A stretch of DNA of 64,000 bases from Azorinus chamasolen. Taxonomy: Eukaryota > Mollusca > Bivalvia > Cardiida > Solecurtidae. Each line of letters opens with the position of its first letter. The stretch's first letter is position 1. Both the position numbers and the translations under genes were made by a program. Shown one piece after another: positions 9,614 to 20,153 of this stretch. The stretch is taken from assembly GCA_963576725.1 (NCBI GenBank), contig OY755247.1, forward strand, positions 15,316,526-15,380,525, written 5' to 3'. The notes under the pieces were generated by a model that saw only the letters and a list, made by a program, of their open reading frames with translations, had not been told where the DNA came from and did not search any database.

Positions 9614-10770
9614 TACAGTAAAACCTCTCTTATAACGGCCACTAAATTGCATTAATTACCGTATTTCCCCTTTCTATAGCGCCCTCCCTAATAGTAGCTC
9701 CCTCCCTATAATATACGCTTCGAAAAGCCATCGGGTGGGGTTAACTTACCCCACCCACCTCACCTCGAAGTCAAAAAGTTGGCGAAGAAAAAGAAAACTC
9801 AATGCATCATCACTAGTAGTAATTAGGGAAAGCAAATTGCTCTGAAACTATTTTATACTGTTGTTGCATATCGGTAGGTTATTTTGTTTCTCTTTGACTT
9901 GCTACATGTTGGCGAAAAGCGTTAGTATCTGATTATTCGGTGCTGTAAACCATGCATACATGTCACTTCTGCAAGCAATTCGGTTTCCATTTAACACCGA
10001 CACACCTACATATCGCTCTTTAATTCTAATTTTTAATTTTAAAACTGTCACTATTTTCCATACCTAACGGAAAGGTGATTCTGTTTTCTCCACTTGCCTA
10101 ACGGATTAAACCAATGTCTGTTCGTTCTCAATTTCCGTCTTCGTCCAGTTTCCCCCATTTCTGTGTAGTGCATATTCTACAGTAGTATTTTACAAGTATT
10201 ACGGTAAAGCGGAAGGGTCTTCGAACATTTCCGTTTAGACCGTACCTACAAACCCGTAACTTCCATTGATAATTTTACGGCAGAGCAGTCTAGCGGAAGT
10301 TGAACCTTGAAAGGTAAATACGATTCTTACTTTCACTTTAAAAGTTATAAATCTACCAAAGATTAAGTTTGAAATAAATGATTTTAGTCAACAAATGAAC
10401 CAAGTAGGATGTCTGCGGGTTATTTCAAGTCTTATTTCGGCGCAAATATGATTAAATTTCAGAGCATGTAATGTATCATTCTTTAGTCTATACAGTCTCT
10501 ACCGTGACGGACATAGTAAAAACTCCGAATTTTTGGTATGAAATAAGAGCTCCCTGTCTGCGTTTTGCATCGCTCCTGGGAACGTCTATAAGAGGAAATA
10601 TGGTAGTTGGTATATTAGGGCAGGTGGCTGCTTAAAGCAAGGTGAAAGTAAAACAGAATGCTCCTGTAGGACCGTTCTGTTTTACTTTCACCTTGCTTTA
10701 AGCAGTCACCTTCCTTTAACACAAAATACTTGATGTAATTTAGTGGCCGTTGTAGAGAGGTTTTACTGTA
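9614..10770 (+). mobile_element. TA-group MITE, type D1, split by a 0.95-kb element
   Basis: TACAGTAAAACCTCTCTTAT and TTGTAGAGAGGTTTTACTGTA ends. The D1 core (GGTGGCTGCTTAAAGC) is at 10621-10720. Left arm separated from the core by the insertion at 9657-10605. Confidence 0.85.
9657..10605. mobile_element. DNA transposon remnant with CCGTATTTCC termini, nested in D1
   Basis: Flanked by TA. Left end CCGTATTTCCCCTTTCTATA, right end TATAAGAGGAAATATGG, imperfect inverted repeats of about 20 bp. The 900-bp interior has no open frame of note, so it is a non-autonomous or decayed copy. Superfamily not assigned beyond TA target. Confidence 0.6.
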
Positions 10771-10832
10771 CCAGTAATACCTTCTGTATATCTCGTCTTA
10801 TACTGCACATGCTTGTTTGTGATCATTCAAAC

Positions 10833-10985
10833 CAGAGGTCTAGATAAGATGTGTAAATTAAAATATTTTCAAGAATAACTTTCTTTATTACGCCACCAAA
10901 CCCACATTGTGATGATTCTAAAGAGTGGTCACAACATAGGGTTTGATGGAGAAATAACGATTTTAATATTTGAGTACGCACCTAT
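10833..10985 (+). mobile_element. hAT-like MITE, family E, right end lost
   Basis: CAGAGGTCTAGATAAGATG at left. The palindrome is broken (CACATTGTGATGATTCTAAAG), and it runs into B after GAGTACGCACC. Confidence 0.7.
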
Positions 10986-11224
10986 AACCCTTTCCCTCAT
11001 TGACACCTTTTGACGCCTCTGTAAAAGTCACTTTTTGAAACCATTGTGATAATCATTAATCTATTAATCACTAGAAACCATTGTGATAATCTATTAGTCT
11101 ATTAATCACAATGGTTTCATAGCTATATGACTCTAAACATTTCCTTTTCTCCAGTAAATGCTCCTTTTCGGTAGATTTATTCAAAGTGGTTGGATCTAAA
11201 AATTGCCTATGAGGTAATGGGTTA
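10985..11224 (-). mobile_element. TTAA-group MITE, family B with altered core
   Basis: ATAACCCTTTCCCTCATTG to GAGGTAATGGGTTA. Instead of the GAGCATTTGCTCC loop, the core contains a duplicated GAAACCATTGTGATAATC and TCTATTAATCAC. Confidence 0.75.
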
Positions 11225-11245
11225 TATGCTGCTCTGCATTCAATC

Positions 11246-11468
11246 TTTTACTCCATGAATATTTATGGAAGTGATGACATAAAGGTCAACTATGTTAGAT
11301 TGTGAACACTTGAAATTTTGGCCAGGGCAGAAACAGTAGAATCAGATCTGTATAATTGCATAAGTGAACTGCAGACCCTGACCAGACAGCTCCTACTCTA
11401 GCCATCTTGTTTTGGTCTACTCTGTTTGCAAAGGTGTAAAAAGGCGTTGATGTGAGGAAAGGGGTTAA
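11246..11468 (+). mobile_element. TTAA-group MITE, family C
   Basis: TTTTACTCCATGAATATTTA to GTGAGGAAAGGGGTTAA with weak core-1. Its end is only 72 bp upstream of the next MRL exon. Confidence 0.8.
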
Positions 11469-11540
11469 TTTAGGACAAAACAAATGCAGAAAGCTTCTTT
11501 TAATATCACATGGACCCATTCTCTGTTCTTTTCGTTTCAG

Positions 11541-11642
11541 CATCCTCAAATCCAAAAGAAGACTTCCAAATTTATTCGCTACTTGTGTGCAGAGAACAAA
11601 GGTGCGCTTGACCAATGGATAATGGGCATCAGGATTGCGAAG
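11541..11642 (+). CDS. RAPH1: MRL-family exon: PH domain, C-terminal part
   Basis: A 102-nt exon (34 codons, phase 0/0) after acceptor TTTTCGTTTCAG and before donor GTTAGT. It encodes HPQIQKKTSKFIRYLCAENK and then ALDQWIMGIRIAK. This is the MRL PH block in which the invariant Trp of the C-terminal PH helix (QW) is followed by MGIRIAKYG; the YG comes from the next exon at 25045. Joined to 8044-8154 it gives a continuous PH segment of 71 residues. The donor and last 22 exon bases are the apparent founder of a downstream minisatellite carrying donor copies, which could affect donor choice. Confidence 0.93.
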
Positions 11643-12268
11643 GTTAGTATAGTGTGACACAATATAAGATATCACACTATGATTGGATGTGGTTATAGCG
11701 AAGATTAGTACAGTGTCACACTAACACTACATAAGATATAACACTATGATGAGGCATCATTATAGTGAAGATTAGTGCAATGTCACACTATGTAATGGGC
11801 ATCATTATTAAAGTGAAAGTGAAATGTCACACTATGTAATGGGTATCATTATAATGAAGGTTAATACAATGTTACACTAGGGAATGGACATCATTATATT
11901 GAAGGTTAGTACAATGTCGCGCTACAACATAATAGGCATCATTATAGTGAAAGTTAGTACACTGTAACACTATATAATGGGCATCATTATAGTGAAAGTG
12001 CAATGTCACACTATATAATGGGCATCATTATAGTGAAAAGTGCAATGTCACACTATGTAACGGGCATCATTATAGTGAAGGTTAGTGTCATGTCACACTG
12101 CAATGGGCATCATTATAGTAAAGTTTAGTGCAATGTCACACTCTGTAATGGACATCATTATAGTGGTTGTTAATTTGTTAGTGCAATGTCACACTATATA
12201 ATGGGCATTGTTATTTCAGAGTTAGTACAGTGTCACACTATAATATGGGCATTAAGGTCAGCAGTAAT
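11621..12268 (+). repeat. Minisatellite of about 13 units derived from the exon-intron boundary
   Basis: Units of roughly 42-67 bp with consensus AATGGGCATCATTATAGTGA then AGGTTAGTACAATGTCACAC. The first unit is the true boundary itself: exon AATGGGCATCAGGATTGCGA AG, then donor GTTAGTATAGTGTGACAC. Exact ten-base copies GAAGGTTAGT recur at 11901-11910 and 12077-12086; others carry GAAGATTAGT, GAAAGTTAGT or GAAAGTG. Everything after 11642 is intronic. Confidence 0.85.
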
Positions 12269-12394
12269 GACAACATAGCAGAGGCAAGAATAAAACTAGA
12301 GTTTTCTGTTCGGATAAGGAAAGTTTTTAGTTTCCTTGGCAAAAGTAATAATCCTCATAAGTGGTTTGGTTGACCCCTCTCATGATTTATCCTG

Positions 12395-12866
12395 CTAACC
12401 GTTTCCCTGTTAAATATTCATGTAAGAAATAATGACATTATGAATATTTGTTTGCTGAAGCTTTAACCCATTACCTCATAGGTTATTTTTAGATACAACC
12501 TCTTTAATCTACCAAAAAGGAGCATTAACTAGGGAAAAGGAAATTTTTTAGAATTTTGTAGTTTGAAACCATTGTGATAAATAGAGCATTTGCTCCTATT
12601 GGATCAAATGCTCTATTTATCACAATGGTTTCACAAAGAGACTTCTACAGAGTCATCAAGTCGTCAATATGAGGGAATGAGTTAAAATAGCACATGTACA
12701 CAATATATATTTTGGTATTGGTAAAAACTATAGAGTCAGATCTATTATAATTTCATAAGCAAACAGAGCAGACCCTGATCAGACAGCTCCCTACAGGAGC
12801 TGTCTGATCTGGGTATGCTCTATTTGCAAATGCGTGAAAAAGCATTTGTATGAGGATAAATGTTAA
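12395..12866 (+). mobile_element. Family C, split by a B insertion
   Basis: CTAACCGTTTCCCTGTTAAA, C body to GCTGAAGC, then B at TTAA, then AATAGCACATGTACAC, core-1 (AGCTCCCTACAGGAGCT), right end GAGGATAAATGTTAA. Confidence 0.8.
12463..12685 (+). mobile_element. TTAA-group MITE, family B, nested in C
   Basis: TTAACCCATTACCTCATAGG to ATGAGGGAATGAGTTAA; host parts rejoin around one TTAA, matching other C copies (GAACTTTTATAATGGC). Confidence 0.88.
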
Positions 12867-13055
12867 TTTTTCCACTCAGAGTTACATGGAACAGAAAATT
12901 CATGTTTTCATACAATTGTCATATGTGCATTAGCTCAAACAAAGTTTATGGACTCAATGTGATCTAAATATTTTTCAAAAAAATTGTTTTCACCAAATTT
13001 TTGAGTCTTATGAGAGCTGCACAATCAAAGAGGATCGTAACTGTTTGCCAAATTA

Positions 13056-13297
13056 TTAACCATTTCATTCATATGAAAAACACCTTTTGACACATCTGCA
13101 AACGGAGTAGACCCAGATCAGATGGCTCCTATAGGTAGACCTATAGTCTGCTCCGTTTTCAATTTGAAAGATCTATATCTTTACTTTCTAAAATAGCTAC
13201 AATGTTCCACCTTCCATATTTCATTATAACAATTTTGTCCATGAATATTCAATAAGTATTGAAATTGGGAATAATCATCGAACAGGGAAAGGGATAA
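13056..13297 (-). mobile_element. TTAA-group MITE, family A
   Basis: TTAACCATTTCATTCATATG to GAACAGGGAAAGGGATAA, shortened core-1. Confidence 0.85.
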
Positions 13298-13460
13298 CCA
13301 TTTCACCATGAGGTGCTAAAGGTTGTTTCTCTATACACTATATTCAAATCGTTGAAGTGTTATTTCCTGGGTAACTTTGTTGCAAGATTTGTCGTCTGCT
13401 ACATTTTCTTTCTGTGGATATTTCTCCATTGTTTAACAAAAACCACAATGCTAGATTAAA

Positions 13461-13535
13461 AGAGTTTGTGTCCTGATTAGATGCAGAGTAACTCCAATGT
13501 CTCGTCTAAATCTACACTGTTTGCATAAGTAATTA
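13461..13535. mobile_element. Family H core fragment
   Basis: GTCCTGATTAGATGCAGAGT and ATGTCTCGTCTAAATC with CACTGTTTGC, an eroded H hairpin. Confidence 0.45.
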
Positions 13536-13633
13536 CAAATTTGACGTAAGCGCGCACAAAGTTAATGAGTTGGCACTCTGTAAGTTGTTGAGAAAGTGAC
13601 AACTGCTACTTAACCGTTATGCGGCTGAAAAAA

Positions 13634-14020
13634 ATTAACCCTGTACTCCGAAAAAAAGCCTTTAACCCTTTCCCTAGCCCAGATTTCAATACCTACTGAA
13701 TATTCATTAGCAAAATAGTTAGAGAGAAATATTGAAGGTGGAGCATTGTAGGCATTTTAGAAAGCAAAGAAACAGATCTATCAAATTATATTAGCAAACA
13801 GAGCAGACCCTGATCAGACGGCTCCTCTAGGAGCCGTCTGATCTGGGTCTACTCTGTTTGCAAATGCGTGAAAACACGTTTATATGAGGGAAAGGGTTAA
13901 TGCCTTTGCAAACCAAGTAGACCCAGATCAGATAGCTTCTGTAGGAGTCATCTGATCAGGGTCTGCTCTATTTGCTTATGAAATAATGTAGATCTGATTC
14001 TACAAAAAAGATCTATTATA
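13634..14020 (-). mobile_element. Family C, split by an A insertion
   Basis: TTAACCCTGTACTCCG...GCC, then A at the TTAA, then TGCCTTTGCAAACCAAG with core-1 (AGCTTCTGTAGGAGTCATC). The rejoined order matches the C consensus. Confidence 0.75.
13662..13900 (+). mobile_element. TTAA-group MITE, family A, nested in C
   Basis: TTAACCCTTTCCCTAGCC to ATGAGGGAAAGGGTTAA, core-1 perfect at GACGGCTCC-tcta-GGAGCCGTC. TTAA on both sides. Confidence 0.9.
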
Positions 14021-14146
14021 ATTCCAAGTAAACAGAGCAGACCCTGATCAGATGGCTCCTAGAGGAGCCATCTGATCTGAGTCTACTCTGTTTGCAAAGG
14101 GGTGAAAAGGCTTTTATATGAAGGAGAAGGATAAGGGTTAGCTCTT
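14020..14146 (+). mobile_element. TTAA-group right half (A/C type)
   Basis: Core-1 (AGATGGCTCCTAGAGGAGCC) and a degraded right end GAAGGAGAAGGATAAGGGTTA; left half missing. Confidence 0.65.
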
Positions 14147-14187
14147 AGTAATTCTCGTCTGCTAAAATTGCAGTCAGCTTTAATTCT

Positions 14188-14423
14188 TTAACCCTTTCCT
14201 CCATAAATACGCCTTTCTACGCCTGTGTAATAACCACTTCTTGAAACCATTGACGATTGTGATAAATAGAGCATTTGCTCCTATAGGAGCAAATGCTCTA
14301 TTTATCACAATGGTTTCAAACTACAAAATTCTAAAATGTTCCTTTTCTCTAGTAAATGCTCCTTTTGGGTAGATTCATTCAAAGAGGTTGGGTCTAATAT
14401 TAGCCTATGGAGGAATGGGTTAA
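14188..14423 (-). mobile_element. TTAA-group MITE, family B
   Basis: TTAACCCTTTCCTCCATAAA to GGAGGAATGGGTTAA, intact core. Confidence 0.9.
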
Positions 14424-14679
14424 ACATTTTTGTCTTGCATTTCATGTCGAGAACATGATTAGAGCGTCAAATCGATTGAATGTTAAGGAGACTTTGATTT
14501 ATGAAACTAGGTGTCTCTTCTTGATCCAGACCAATTGCAAAACTTGTCACAAATTGGCTTGTTGCGTGCTAAGAATCAATCTAGTCGTACAAGAGGAAGT
14601 GCTATATGTTATACTAAGTGTCTCGTTGATCAGTGTCCAATCTGCCAGGCATTCAACAGGACAGGAGTCTACACCATAG

Positions 14680-16147
14680 ATATTTAGTTCTCTATCCTAG
14701 ATACATTGTACAGTAGAACTTTGGTACTCTATCCTAGAGGAGATGGTTGTACAGTAGAACATTGATACTCTATCCTAGAGGGAGGGATTGTACAGTAGAA
14801 AAATGGTACTCTATCCTAGAGGAGATGGTTGTACAGTAGACCATTGATACTCTATCCTAGAGGGATGATTGTGCAGAAGAACATTGGTGCTCTATCCTAG
14901 AGGGAGGGATTGCACAGTAGAACATTGGTACTCTATCCTAGAGGGGATTATACAGTAGAACATTGGTACTCTATCCTAGAGGGGATTATACAGTAGAACA
15001 TTGGTACTCTATCCTAGAGGGGGTTATTGTACAGTAGAACATTGATACTCTATCCTAGAGGGATGATTGTACAGTAGAACATTGGTACTCTATCCTAGAG
15101 GGAGGGATTGTACAGTAGAAAAATGGTGCTCTATCCTAGAGGAGATGATTGTACAGTAGAACATTGATACTCTATCCTAGAGGGGAGGGATTGTACAGTA
15201 GAATATTGATACTCTATCCTAGAGGGGAGGGATTGTACAGTAGAACATTTGTACTCTATCCTAGAGGGAGGGATTGTACAGTAGAAAAATGGTGCTCTAT
15301 CCTAGAGGAGATGATTGTACAGTAGAACATTGATACTCTATCCTAAAGGGGATGTTTGTACAGTAGGACATTTGTACTCTATCCTAGAGGGGATGTTTGT
15401 ACAGTAAGACATTGGTACTCTATCCTAGAGGGGATGTTTGTACAGTAGGACATTGGTACTCTATCCTAGAGGGGATGTTTGTACAGTAGGACATTGGTAC
15501 TCTATCCTAGAGGGGATGTTTGTACAGTAGGACACTGGTACTCTATCCTAGAGGGGATGTTTGTACAGTAGGACATTGGTACTCTATCCTAGAGGGGTTA
15601 TTGTACAGTAGAACATTGGTACTCTATCCTAGAGGAGAGGATTATACAGTAGAGCATTGGTACTCTATCCTAGAGGTGATGATTGTACAGAAGAAAAATG
15701 GTACTCTATCCCAGAGGGCAATGATTGTACAGTAGAACATTGGTACTCTATCCTAGAGGAGAGGATTGTACAGTAGAACATTGGTGCTCTATCCTAGAGG
15801 AGAGGATTGTACAGAAGAACAATGGTACTCTATCCCAGAGGGCAATGATTGTACAGTAGAACATTGGTACTCTATCCTAGAGGGGAGGATTATACAGTAG
15901 AACATTGGTACTCTATCCTAGAGGGAGGGATTGTACAGTAGAACATTGGTGCTCTATCCTAGAGGGGAGGGATTGTACAGTAGAACATTGGTACTCTATC
16001 CTACAGGGGGTTATTGTACAGTAGAACATTGGTGCTCTATCCTAGAGGGGATGGTTGTACAGTAGAACAATGGTACTCTATCCTACAGGGGGTTATTGTA
16101 CAGTAGAACAATGGTACTCTATCCTAGGGGGGATTATTGTACAGAAG
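14680..16147 (+). repeat. Minisatellite, about 39 units of 36-40 bp
   Basis: Consensus TTGTACAGTAGAACATTGGT then ACTCTATCCTAGAGGGGATG. Variant units (AGTAGGACATT, AGTAGAAAAATGG, GAGGGAGGGA) recur in blocks, so higher-order duplication occurred. Small open frames here are repeat translations only. Located in MRL intron 2. Confidence 0.95.
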
Positions 16148-16189
16148 AAGTTGACCACTTACCCTGTATCATACTGTTAAGAAAACTAA

Positions 16190-16420
16190 TTATTTAATGC
16201 TGTTGCAAATTGAGAAGATCCAGATCAGATGGCTCCTGTAGGAACCATCTGATCAGGGTCTCCTCAGGTTTCTTATGACGTGATATACATGCATATCTGA
16301 TTCTACAGTTTCTGTCAAAGCAAAAAATTCCCTCGAAAATTTTACATTACAAAAAATATGGTAAATTAATATTCATGGAGTGATCGGTTCATGCATAAAT
16401 GTTTATTAGGATAAGGTTAA
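16190..16420 (-). mobile_element. Family C, left end lost
   Basis: Core-1 (AGATGGCTCCTGTAGGAACC), C body reversed (ATCTGATTCTACAGTTTCTG, ATTAATATTCATGGAGTGA), end at TTAA 16417. Confidence 0.7.
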
Positions 16421-16665
16421 CCATTTACTTCATATAAATGCATTCTTACACATTTGCAAACAGAGTAGACCCAGATCAGACTTGCCAAAAGGAGCCTTCT
16501 GATCCGGGTCTGCCCTGTTTGCTAGTGGAATGTGAAAGATATGTTTCTTAACTTTCTAAAGTGACTACAATGTTCCACCTTCCATATTTCATTATAACAA
16601 TGTTTTCTATGAATATTCAGTAGGTATTGAAATTTGGAATAAATATAGAACAAAGAAAGGGTTAA
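16417..16665 (-). mobile_element. TTAA-group MITE, family A
   Basis: TTAACCATTTACTTCATATA to GAACAAAGAAAGGGTTAA, core-1 with AAAAGGAGCC loop. Confidence 0.88.
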
Positions 16666-16718
16666 CATGTAGAGGTTGTGGAATTAAATCTGAAATTAAA
16701 TGAGACAAAGCATACAAC

Positions 16719-16926
16719 TACAGTAAAATCTCGATTATTCGAATTTTCTGTATTGAAGAATTTAGATCCTTCTAGGCAGGTGGCAGCTTAATGCATGGTG
16801 AAAGTCATGCAGAAAGCTCCTCTAGGAGCTTTCTGCATGACTTTCACCATGCATTAAGCTGCCACCTGTCATAAATATCGATAATAATACGTAATTTAGT
16901 GTTCGAATAATCGAGGTTTTACTGTA
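16719..16926 (+). mobile_element. TA-group MITE, type D4, intact 208 bp
   Basis: TACAGTAAAATCTCGATTAT and ATAATCGAGGTTTTACTGTA ends; D core perfect around GAAAGCTCCTCTAGGAGC. The TIR differs from D1-D3, although the core is the same. Confidence 0.92.
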
Positions 16927-16954
16927 TGTAAATTGTGACACAAGGGATATTTCT

Positions 16955-17040
16955 CACCTGAGCTCCTACAGAAGCTCTCTTATCTCGGTCCCCATTCTTT
17001 GCAATTGCATCAAATGATGTTATATGAGGGAAAGGGTTAA
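16955..17040 (+). mobile_element. Family A right-half remnant
   Basis: Degraded core (GAGCTCCTACAGAAGCTC) then ATGAGGGAAAGGGTTAA. Confidence 0.6.
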
Positions 17041-17179
17041 ATGGATTGTTATAGAGTAGATCCTTATCAGATGTTTATTCTCCGACATGACAACTTTCCT
17101 AAATGAGCAGTATACAGTGGAGATAATTGTTAGTCTGTGGCATAGCTATAGATTACTGCCCATTTTGGTTTAACTTTTA

Positions 17180-17389
17180 TTAACCTTTTATCTCATGAAT
17201 ATTTATTAGCTGATTTTTGTTATATTGACTTGTGAACACAGGAAAGTCATAGCAGAAAGTCAGATCTAGATAATTCCATAAACAAACAGAGCAGACCCTG
17301 ACCAGAAGGCTACTGTAAGAGTGTACTGATTTGGGTCTGCTCTGTTTGCAAAGGTATGACAAAAGCATCTCCTTCAGGGAAAAGGTTAA
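17180..17389 (+). mobile_element. TTAA-group MITE, family C
   Basis: TTAACCTTTTATCTCATG to CAGGGAAAAGGTTAA with decayed core-1. Confidence 0.8.
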
Positions 17390-17635
17390 CCCTTTCCCTC
17401 ATATAAATGTGTTTTCACGCATTTGCAAACAGAGTAGACCCAGATCAGACGGCTCCTAAAGGAGCCGTCTGATCAGGGTCTGCTCTGTTTGCTAATAGAA
17501 TTTGATAGATCTGTTTCTTTACTTTCTAAAATGTCTACAATGTTCCACCTTCCATATTTCTTTATAACTATTTTGTCCATGAATATTCAGTAGGTGTTGA
17601 AAGTTGGTCTAAATATAGAACAGGAAAAGGGTTAA
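17386..17635 (-). mobile_element. TTAA-group MITE, family A, intact 250 bp
   Basis: Shares TTAA with the C before it. Core-1 perfect (GACGGCTCCTAAAGGAGCC), right end GAACAGGAAAAGGGTTAA. Confidence 0.9.
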
Positions 17636-17911
17636 AGAAGGAAATGGAAGAGAGAGTTTCAAAATACATCTGTTTCGTATTGGGAAAGATAATATTTGAT
17701 CAGCTGTAAATGATAATAAAACTAGCCACTGTGGCTTCCTTACTGCAGATTTGATCAGATTAGGGTCTTGACTTGTCATTGCTCAAATATGACTAATGGA
17801 TTAAAAAGTTTGCTTATGGAATTAGTCCAGATTAATGCCTTACACAGTGAGGTCATCCTTATACCCTGAATCTGCTGAATAATTTATAACAGGCCCCTCC
17901 ATTTCTGAATA

Positions 17912-18170
17912 TTAACCCTTTCCCTCATATAAATGTCTTTTCATACATTTGCAAACAGAGTAGACCCAGTTCAGACAGCTCCTAGAGGAGCTGTCTGATC
18001 AGGGTCTGCTCTGTTTGCTAATGGAATATGATATAATCTGTTTCTTTACTTTCTAAAATGACTACAATGTTCCACCTTCCATATTTCATTACAACTTTTG
18101 CCCATGAATTGATGAATTGCCCATGAAAAGGTATTGAAATTTAGAATAAACATAGAACAGAGTTAGTTAG
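17912..18170 (-). mobile_element. TTAA-group MITE, family A, right end eroded
   Basis: TTAACCCTTTCCCTCATATA, core-1 AGACAGCTCCTAGAGGAGCT, then a small duplication (TTGATGAATTGCCCATGA); right end reads GAACAGAGTTAG. Confidence 0.85.
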
Positions 18171-18185
18171 ACAGTTGTATCAAAA

Positions 18186-18332
18186 TACAGTAAACTCTTC
18201 TGAACTGGTTGTGAAATTAAGTATAAATATCAGTCTTAGAGAAAGGTGGCAGTTTAATGCTTAATAGCCACCTGCCTAAAAGTATCTAAATTAATCTCTA
18301 CTAGAAATCTGGTTTAGAGGGGGGTTTCTGTA
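18186..18332 (+). mobile_element. TA-group MITE, type D2, core deleted
   Basis: TACAGTAAACTCTTCTGAAC to TTTAGAGGGGGGTTTCTGTA. The hairpin is reduced to GGTGGCAGTTTAATGCTTAA then TAGCCACCTGCC. Confidence 0.8.
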
Positions 18333-18349
18333 CATATTTCTGAAGAAAA

Positions 18350-18445
18350 TATTCGTTATGACAAACAGTGCAGACCCTGATCAAAGAAGTGAGCCCTTTA
18401 GTCTTGGTCTACACAGTTTGCAAAGGCATATTAAGGGTTAAATCT
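18350..18445. mobile_element. Core-1-type remnant
   Basis: ACAAACAGTGCAGACCCTGA and TTGGTCTACACAGTTTGC with AAGGGTTAA at the end; left terminus missing. Confidence 0.45.
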
Positions 18446-18614
18446 CCTTAATTCTCTCACATTCCATTTGCAAAAGAGTTTACATCCTCGTCAGGTGATC
18501 CCGATAGAAATGTTTGACCATGTATCTCTGATTTTTTCACAAAGGGAAAGTGTACACACAGAATTTTGAAACAAAATAAGAAACTGTTCTCCTAGTCATT
18601 GAATCACGGTCACC

Positions 18615-18690
18615 TTAACCCTTTACTCCATAAATGCACCTTTTTACGTCTTTGCAAACAAAGTAACAAAGCAAACAGAGGAAGCTGGCA
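18615..18690 (-). mobile_element. Family C left fragment
   Basis: TTAACCCTTTACTCCATAAA and ACGTCTTTGCAAACAAAG only. Confidence 0.6.
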
Positions 18691-18765
18691 TTCAATCAGA
18701 ATGGAAACTGGTTGACAATGTATTGTTATAGAGAAAATGAATATACATGTATACCTTGTAAATGT

Positions 18766-18804
18766 GCAGTAAAGTCTTGCTAATGCTACCACTCAAAAGT
18801 AGTC
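18766..18804 (+). mobile_element. D3-type left terminus fragment
   Basis: CAGTAAAGTCTTGCTAATG and TACCACTCAAAAG match the D3 left end; the adjoining A element may have inserted here. Confidence 0.5.
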
Positions 18805-19053
18805 TTAACCCTCTCCCAGATCTGTGTTTATTCCAAATTTCAATACCTCCTGAATATTCATTAACAAATAGTTATAAAGAAATATGGAAGGTGGAACATT
18901 GTAGACATTTTAGAAGGCAAAGAAATATATCTATCAAATTGTATTAGCAAATAGAGCAGACCCTGATCAGACAGCTCCTCTAGGAGCTATCTGATCTGGG
19001 TCTACTCTGTTTGCAAATGAGTGAAAACAGGTTTATATGAAGGAAAGGAATAA
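18805..19053 (+). mobile_element. TTAA-group MITE, family A
   Basis: TTAACCCTCTCCCAGATC to ATGAAGGAAAGGAATAAT, core-1 AGACAGCTCCTCTAGGAGCT. Confidence 0.85.
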
Positions 19054-19286
19054 TTCTTTATTTTAAAACTGATGGTAACTTGTGGTAGGCTATTGTATTT
19101 TGAGAATGAAGTAGAGAACTTGAGAAGGGGGAGGGGGTGGGGTTGTTAGTCAGTATTTTTCTGAATCCAAACTTTTTGCTCATGCGTTACAAATAAACAA
19201 GTGATTAAGCTAAGTTGTTAACTGACTATGTGAATCACAACTGAAGTAAACCGTATTATATTTCTTAATACAAGAATTAAATTATA

Positions 19287-19484
19287 TTATCCCTTCCCTT
19301 GTTCAATGTTCATGAAAGAAATAATGACACATTACAAATATTTTTGTAACGGTATATGACTGTACACTGTAGAGCAGCTCTATTATAATTTCATAAGCAA
19401 ACAGAGCAGACCCAGATCAGATGGCTCCTGCAGGGTCTTCTCTGTTTGCAAAGGTATGAAAAAGTGCATAAATGAAAGGTTTAA
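19287..19484 (+). mobile_element. TTAA-group MITE, family C, shortened core
   Basis: TATCCCTTCCCTTGTTCAAT, C body, core-1 right arm truncated (GATGGCTCCTGCAGGGTCTT). Confidence 0.75.
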
Positions 19485-19712
19485 TCTTTTACTCCATAAA
19501 TACGCCTTTCTGCGCCTTTGCAAACAGAGTAGACCCAGATCAGACAGCTCCTGTAGGGTTTGCTGTTTGCTTATGATATAATAGCGATATGATTCTACAG
19601 GTTTTGCTATGGCTAAATATTCCTTCTTCCATGTGCTATTATACCAGGGAATCTAATTAATATTCATAACATCATTATTCCTTACATGAATATTCATAAA
19701 GTAAAGAGTTAA
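19481..19712 (-). mobile_element. TTAA-group MITE, family C
   Basis: TTAATCTTTTACTCCATAAA to ATTCATAAAGTAAAGAGTTAA; core shortened (CAGCTCCTGTAGGGTTTGC). Confidence 0.8.
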
Positions 19713-19730
19713 TACAAGAATTGAACTATA

Positions 19731-19840
19731 TTAACTCTTTCCTCCATACATACACCTTTCTACGCTTCTGTAAAAATCACCTGTTGAAACCACTGTGATA
19801 AAAAGAGCCTTTGCTCCTATGAGGGAATACGGTAGGTTAA
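19731..19840 (-). mobile_element. Family B with large internal deletion
   Basis: TTAACTCTTTCCTCCATACA, one core arm, then directly GAGGGAATACGGTAGGTTAA. Confidence 0.7.
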
Positions 19841-19885
19841 ATATTCATAATGTGTGGAGTCTTGCACAAAAATTTATAAAACATG

Positions 19886-20017
19886 ATCTGTTCTGTTTGC
19901 TTTGACATCATATACATTGGATTCTACGGTTCTTGTCAGAGCAAAAATTCAGTTAATAAATATTCTTGATGTCATTATTTCTTTAAATACATGAATATTG
20001 AACAGGAAAAGGGTTAA
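19886..20017 (-). mobile_element. Family C right half
   Basis: Starts CTGTTCTGTTTGC, then GGATTCTACGGTTCTTG, ATGTCATTATTTC, ends GGAAAAGGGTTAA. Confidence 0.7.
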
Positions 20018-20153
20018 TACAGAATCTGATTTGATAGTTTCTGCAATGGACAAAGCTTCATAATGCCTATAAATTCAGCTATTAGTAGTCATAGTCATTT
20101 GTATCTTACATGAATGATGATAAGGGTTAACTATATCCTTCATATAAATGCCT

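Noticed and set aside
15520..15735. 71-codon frame with internal repeats
   Set aside because: It is a reading frame through the 38-bp minisatellite; unit length is not consistently a multiple of three.
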